Of a stretch of 64,000 nucleotides of DNA, positions 62,532-64,000 are shown in pieces (the first letter of the stretch is position 1; each line of letters begins with the position of its first letter). Location: contig NZ_PPSL01000001.1 of the NCBI RefSeq assembly GCF_002954265.1, forward strand, positions 868,001 to 932,000. Reading direction: 5' to 3'. The notes beneath the pieces are model-generated. The model had not been told where the DNA came from, searched no databases, and worked only from the letters and a program-made list of their open reading frames with translations. Position numbers and translations under genes: made by a program. Origin of the DNA: Flavipsychrobacter stenotrophus (GTDB taxonomy: Bacteria > Bacteroidota > Bacteroidia > Chitinophagales > Chitinophagaceae).

Positions 62532-64000
62532 ATGAAAACTACAATAACATTGCTTCTGCTGTTAGTTACCTTTTCAATCAGCAGTTTTGCGCAGGAGATA
62601 CTGGGAACAGTAACGGACAATAAAAAGGAGCCGCTGGTGAACGCTACGGTAATGGCCAAACAAGGTGGTGTATTGAAAGGATCAACGGTGACTGACTTTG
62701 ACGGTAAGTATAGCATAAAACCACTTGACCCCGGGTACTATGATGTAACGGTAACCTATATTGGTTATAAGGCTAGTACAATAACAAAGGTGATCGTTTC
62801 TCCTAATGAAAAAACCGGCTTGAATATTACTTTAACATCTGCCACATTACTCAAAGAAGTGATGATAACAACATACAAAAAACCTCTGGTGGACAAGTAT
62901 AAGCATAGTAGTGTCAGGTCTTTTGACTATGGCTATTCAGCGGCACCCTCTTATTCAAAAAGCGAAAATTTCTCTGCACCTCCTCCCCCTCCAATATATT
63001 TCAATCCTAGTAACGAGAGCTATAAAAAGATGCCCGCCAATGATTTCATGACGGTAAAGAGCACGCCTGTATCTACTATGTCGGTTGATGTGGATAGAGC
63101 TTCTTACACCAATATCCGCAGGTTCATTCAAAGCAAACAAAAACCACCGGCAGATGCGGTAAGGATTGAAGAGATGATCAATTACTTTGATTACAATTAC
63201 CCCCAACCTACCGGCAATGACCCTGTAGCAATGGAAACACAACTTACTACTTGTCCGTGGCAGAAAGACCATTTGCTGTTACACATAGGCCTACAGGCAA
63301 AAACGATCAGTACGGATAATTTACCCGCATCAAACCTCGTGTTCCTAATAGATGTATCAGGCTCAATGATGGAAGCCAACAAACTACCATTGCTGCAGGA
63401 ATCATTAAAACTACTGGTAGACAAACTGAGAGAGAACGATAAGGTATCGATAGTGGTGTATGCAGGTAATGCCGGACTGGTGCTGCCGGCTACCACAGGT
63501 AATAATAAAAATACGATCAAGCATGCTATTGACGCACTTCAGGCGGGCGGGTCAACAGCCGGTGGTGCGGGTATAAAACTGGCTTATAATGTGGCACTGG
63601 GCAACTTCATTAAAGGTGGCAATAACAGGGTTATCCTCTGTACCGATGGCGACTTTAACGTAGGCGTAAGCAGCGATAATGAATTGGAAGACCTTATTGT
63701 AAAGGAGCGCGAAAGTGGCGTATTCCTTACCTGCCTGGGCTTTGGCATGGGTAACTATAAAGACAGCAAGATGGAAGTGCTGGCAGACAAGGGCAATGGT
63801 AACTATAATTATATAGATAACCTTGATGAGGGGAAGAAAACACTGGTAAGCGAGTTTGGAGGAACCATTTTTACAATTGCCAAAGACGTAAAATGCCAGA
63901 TAGAGTTCAATCCTACATTGGTGCAGGGCTACAGGTTAATAGGCTATGAGAATAGGTTGCTGAACACAGAGGATTTTAAAGACGATAAGAAAGATGCAGG
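62532..64000 (+). CDS. VWA-domain protein with carboxypeptidase-regulatory-like N terminus (3' partial)
   Basis: The frame starts at the ATG at 62532 (an ATG two codons earlier is possible) and stays open to the window end. A signal peptide (MKTTITLLLLLVTFSISSFA) is followed by a CarboxypepD_reg-like domain (ILGTVTDNKKEPLVNATV), then the VWA-associated N-terminal region (VDVDRASYTNIRRFI, EEMINYFDYNYPQP) and a von Willebrand A domain with the MIDAS motif DVSGSM (LVFLIDVSGSMMEANKLP). Such proteins bind metal and partners at the cell surface or periplasm. The last part (DUF3520-like) is expected beyond the window. Confidence 0.92.
   Translation, partial: MKTTITLLLLLVTFSISSFAQEILGTVTDNKKEPLVNATVMAKQGGVLKGSTVTDFDGKYSIKPLDPGYYDVTVTYIGYKASTITKVIVSPNEKTGLNITLTSATLLKEVMITTYKKPLVDKYKHSSVRSFDYGYSAAPSYSKSENFSAPPPPPIYFNPSNESYKKMPANDFMTVKSTPVSTMSVDVDRASYTNIRRFIQSKQKPPADAVRIEEMINYFDYNYPQPTGNDPVAMETQLTTCPWQKDHLLLHIGLQAKTISTDNLPASNLVFLIDVSGSMMEANKLPLLQESLKLLVDKLRENDKVSIVVYAGNAGLVLPATTGNNKNTIKHAIDALQAGGSTAGGAGIKLAYNVALGNFIKGGNNRVILCTDGDFNVGVSSDNELEDLIVKERESGVFLTCLGFGMGNYKDSKMEVLADKGNGNYNYIDNLDEGKKTLVSEFGGTIFTIAKDVKCQIEFNPTLVQGYRLIGYENRLLNTEDFKDDKKDA

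Overview
The window is a stretch of a Bacteroidota chromosome, most like Chitinophagaceae or a close relative. The evidence is the number of secreted proteins with type IX secretion (T9SS) C-terminal sorting domains (a gliding-motility-type C-terminal domain at 2-985; type A domains on the products at 24756, 49046, 50453 and 58765), the near absence of Shine-Dalgarno sequences, several TAnnTTTG promoter elements, LytTR regulators paired with membrane kinases, and a GH3-family protein. The family-level placement is inference.

Layout. 0-10.4 kb: end of a PKD-domain secreted protein, an L,D-transpeptidase, a propeller-type LytS-like kinase with its LytTR regulator, an M23 peptidase with a Bcp peroxiredoxin, a secreted orphan, and dinB with a heptamer repeat array abutting its start codon. 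10.6-17.8 kb: a mosaic in which AT-rich accessory genes (SET-domain protein, membrane coiled-coil protein, TIR-like NAD-binding-fold protein, small winged-helix-like protein) sit among phoH, purE, a serine hydrolase, a GNAT acetyltransferase and a cold-shock gene. 17.9-25.8 kb: DUF763 protein, CvfB-like RNA-binding protein, glycosyltransferase, the aroB-aroA-aroC operon and a T9SS cargo. 25.8-27.7 kb: a palindrome-rich accessory patch around an orphan terminase-small-subunit-like DNA-binding protein. 27.7-34 kb: dnaX, pyruvate dehydrogenase E2, rlmB, 2-oxoglutarate dehydrogenase E2.

34-42 kb: an exopolysaccharide locus with an acyltransferase, a half-length TolC-like protein, a Wzz/BY-kinase-like co-polymerase, a processive GT2, a previously uncalled 46-residue membrane protein, an O-antigen-ligase/Wzy-type protein and a GT1. 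All genes from the GT2 onward overlap by a few bases, so they are very likely co-transcribed. 42-49 kb: Lrp regulator divergent from an MFS exporter, lipB, two unknown membrane/secreted proteins, an amino acid permease. 49-57.8 kb: two T9SS cargos, a small ABM-like protein, a TPR histidine kinase with LytTR regulator, an Ate/Bpt-like aminoacyl transferase, a GH3 protein. 57.8-64 kb: lptB, a T9SS cargo, a metallo-beta-lactamase-fold hydrolase, rarA, and the start of a von Willebrand A domain protein running off the end.

Themes worth attention: a candidate immune effector of the CAP12/Pycsar-type TIR-like family; three proteins that end in the DNA-clamp-binding pattern QLxLF (DinB, the DUF763 protein and an unknown membrane protein); dispersed repeat sequence captured in frame inside the pyruvate dehydrogenase E2 linkers; twin 65-bp inverted-repeat units beside the terminase-like gene; and a polysaccharide export cluster that has a single-repeat TolC-like protein but no visible Wza or flippase. 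No tRNA, rRNA, CRISPR array, integrase or transposase was seen.
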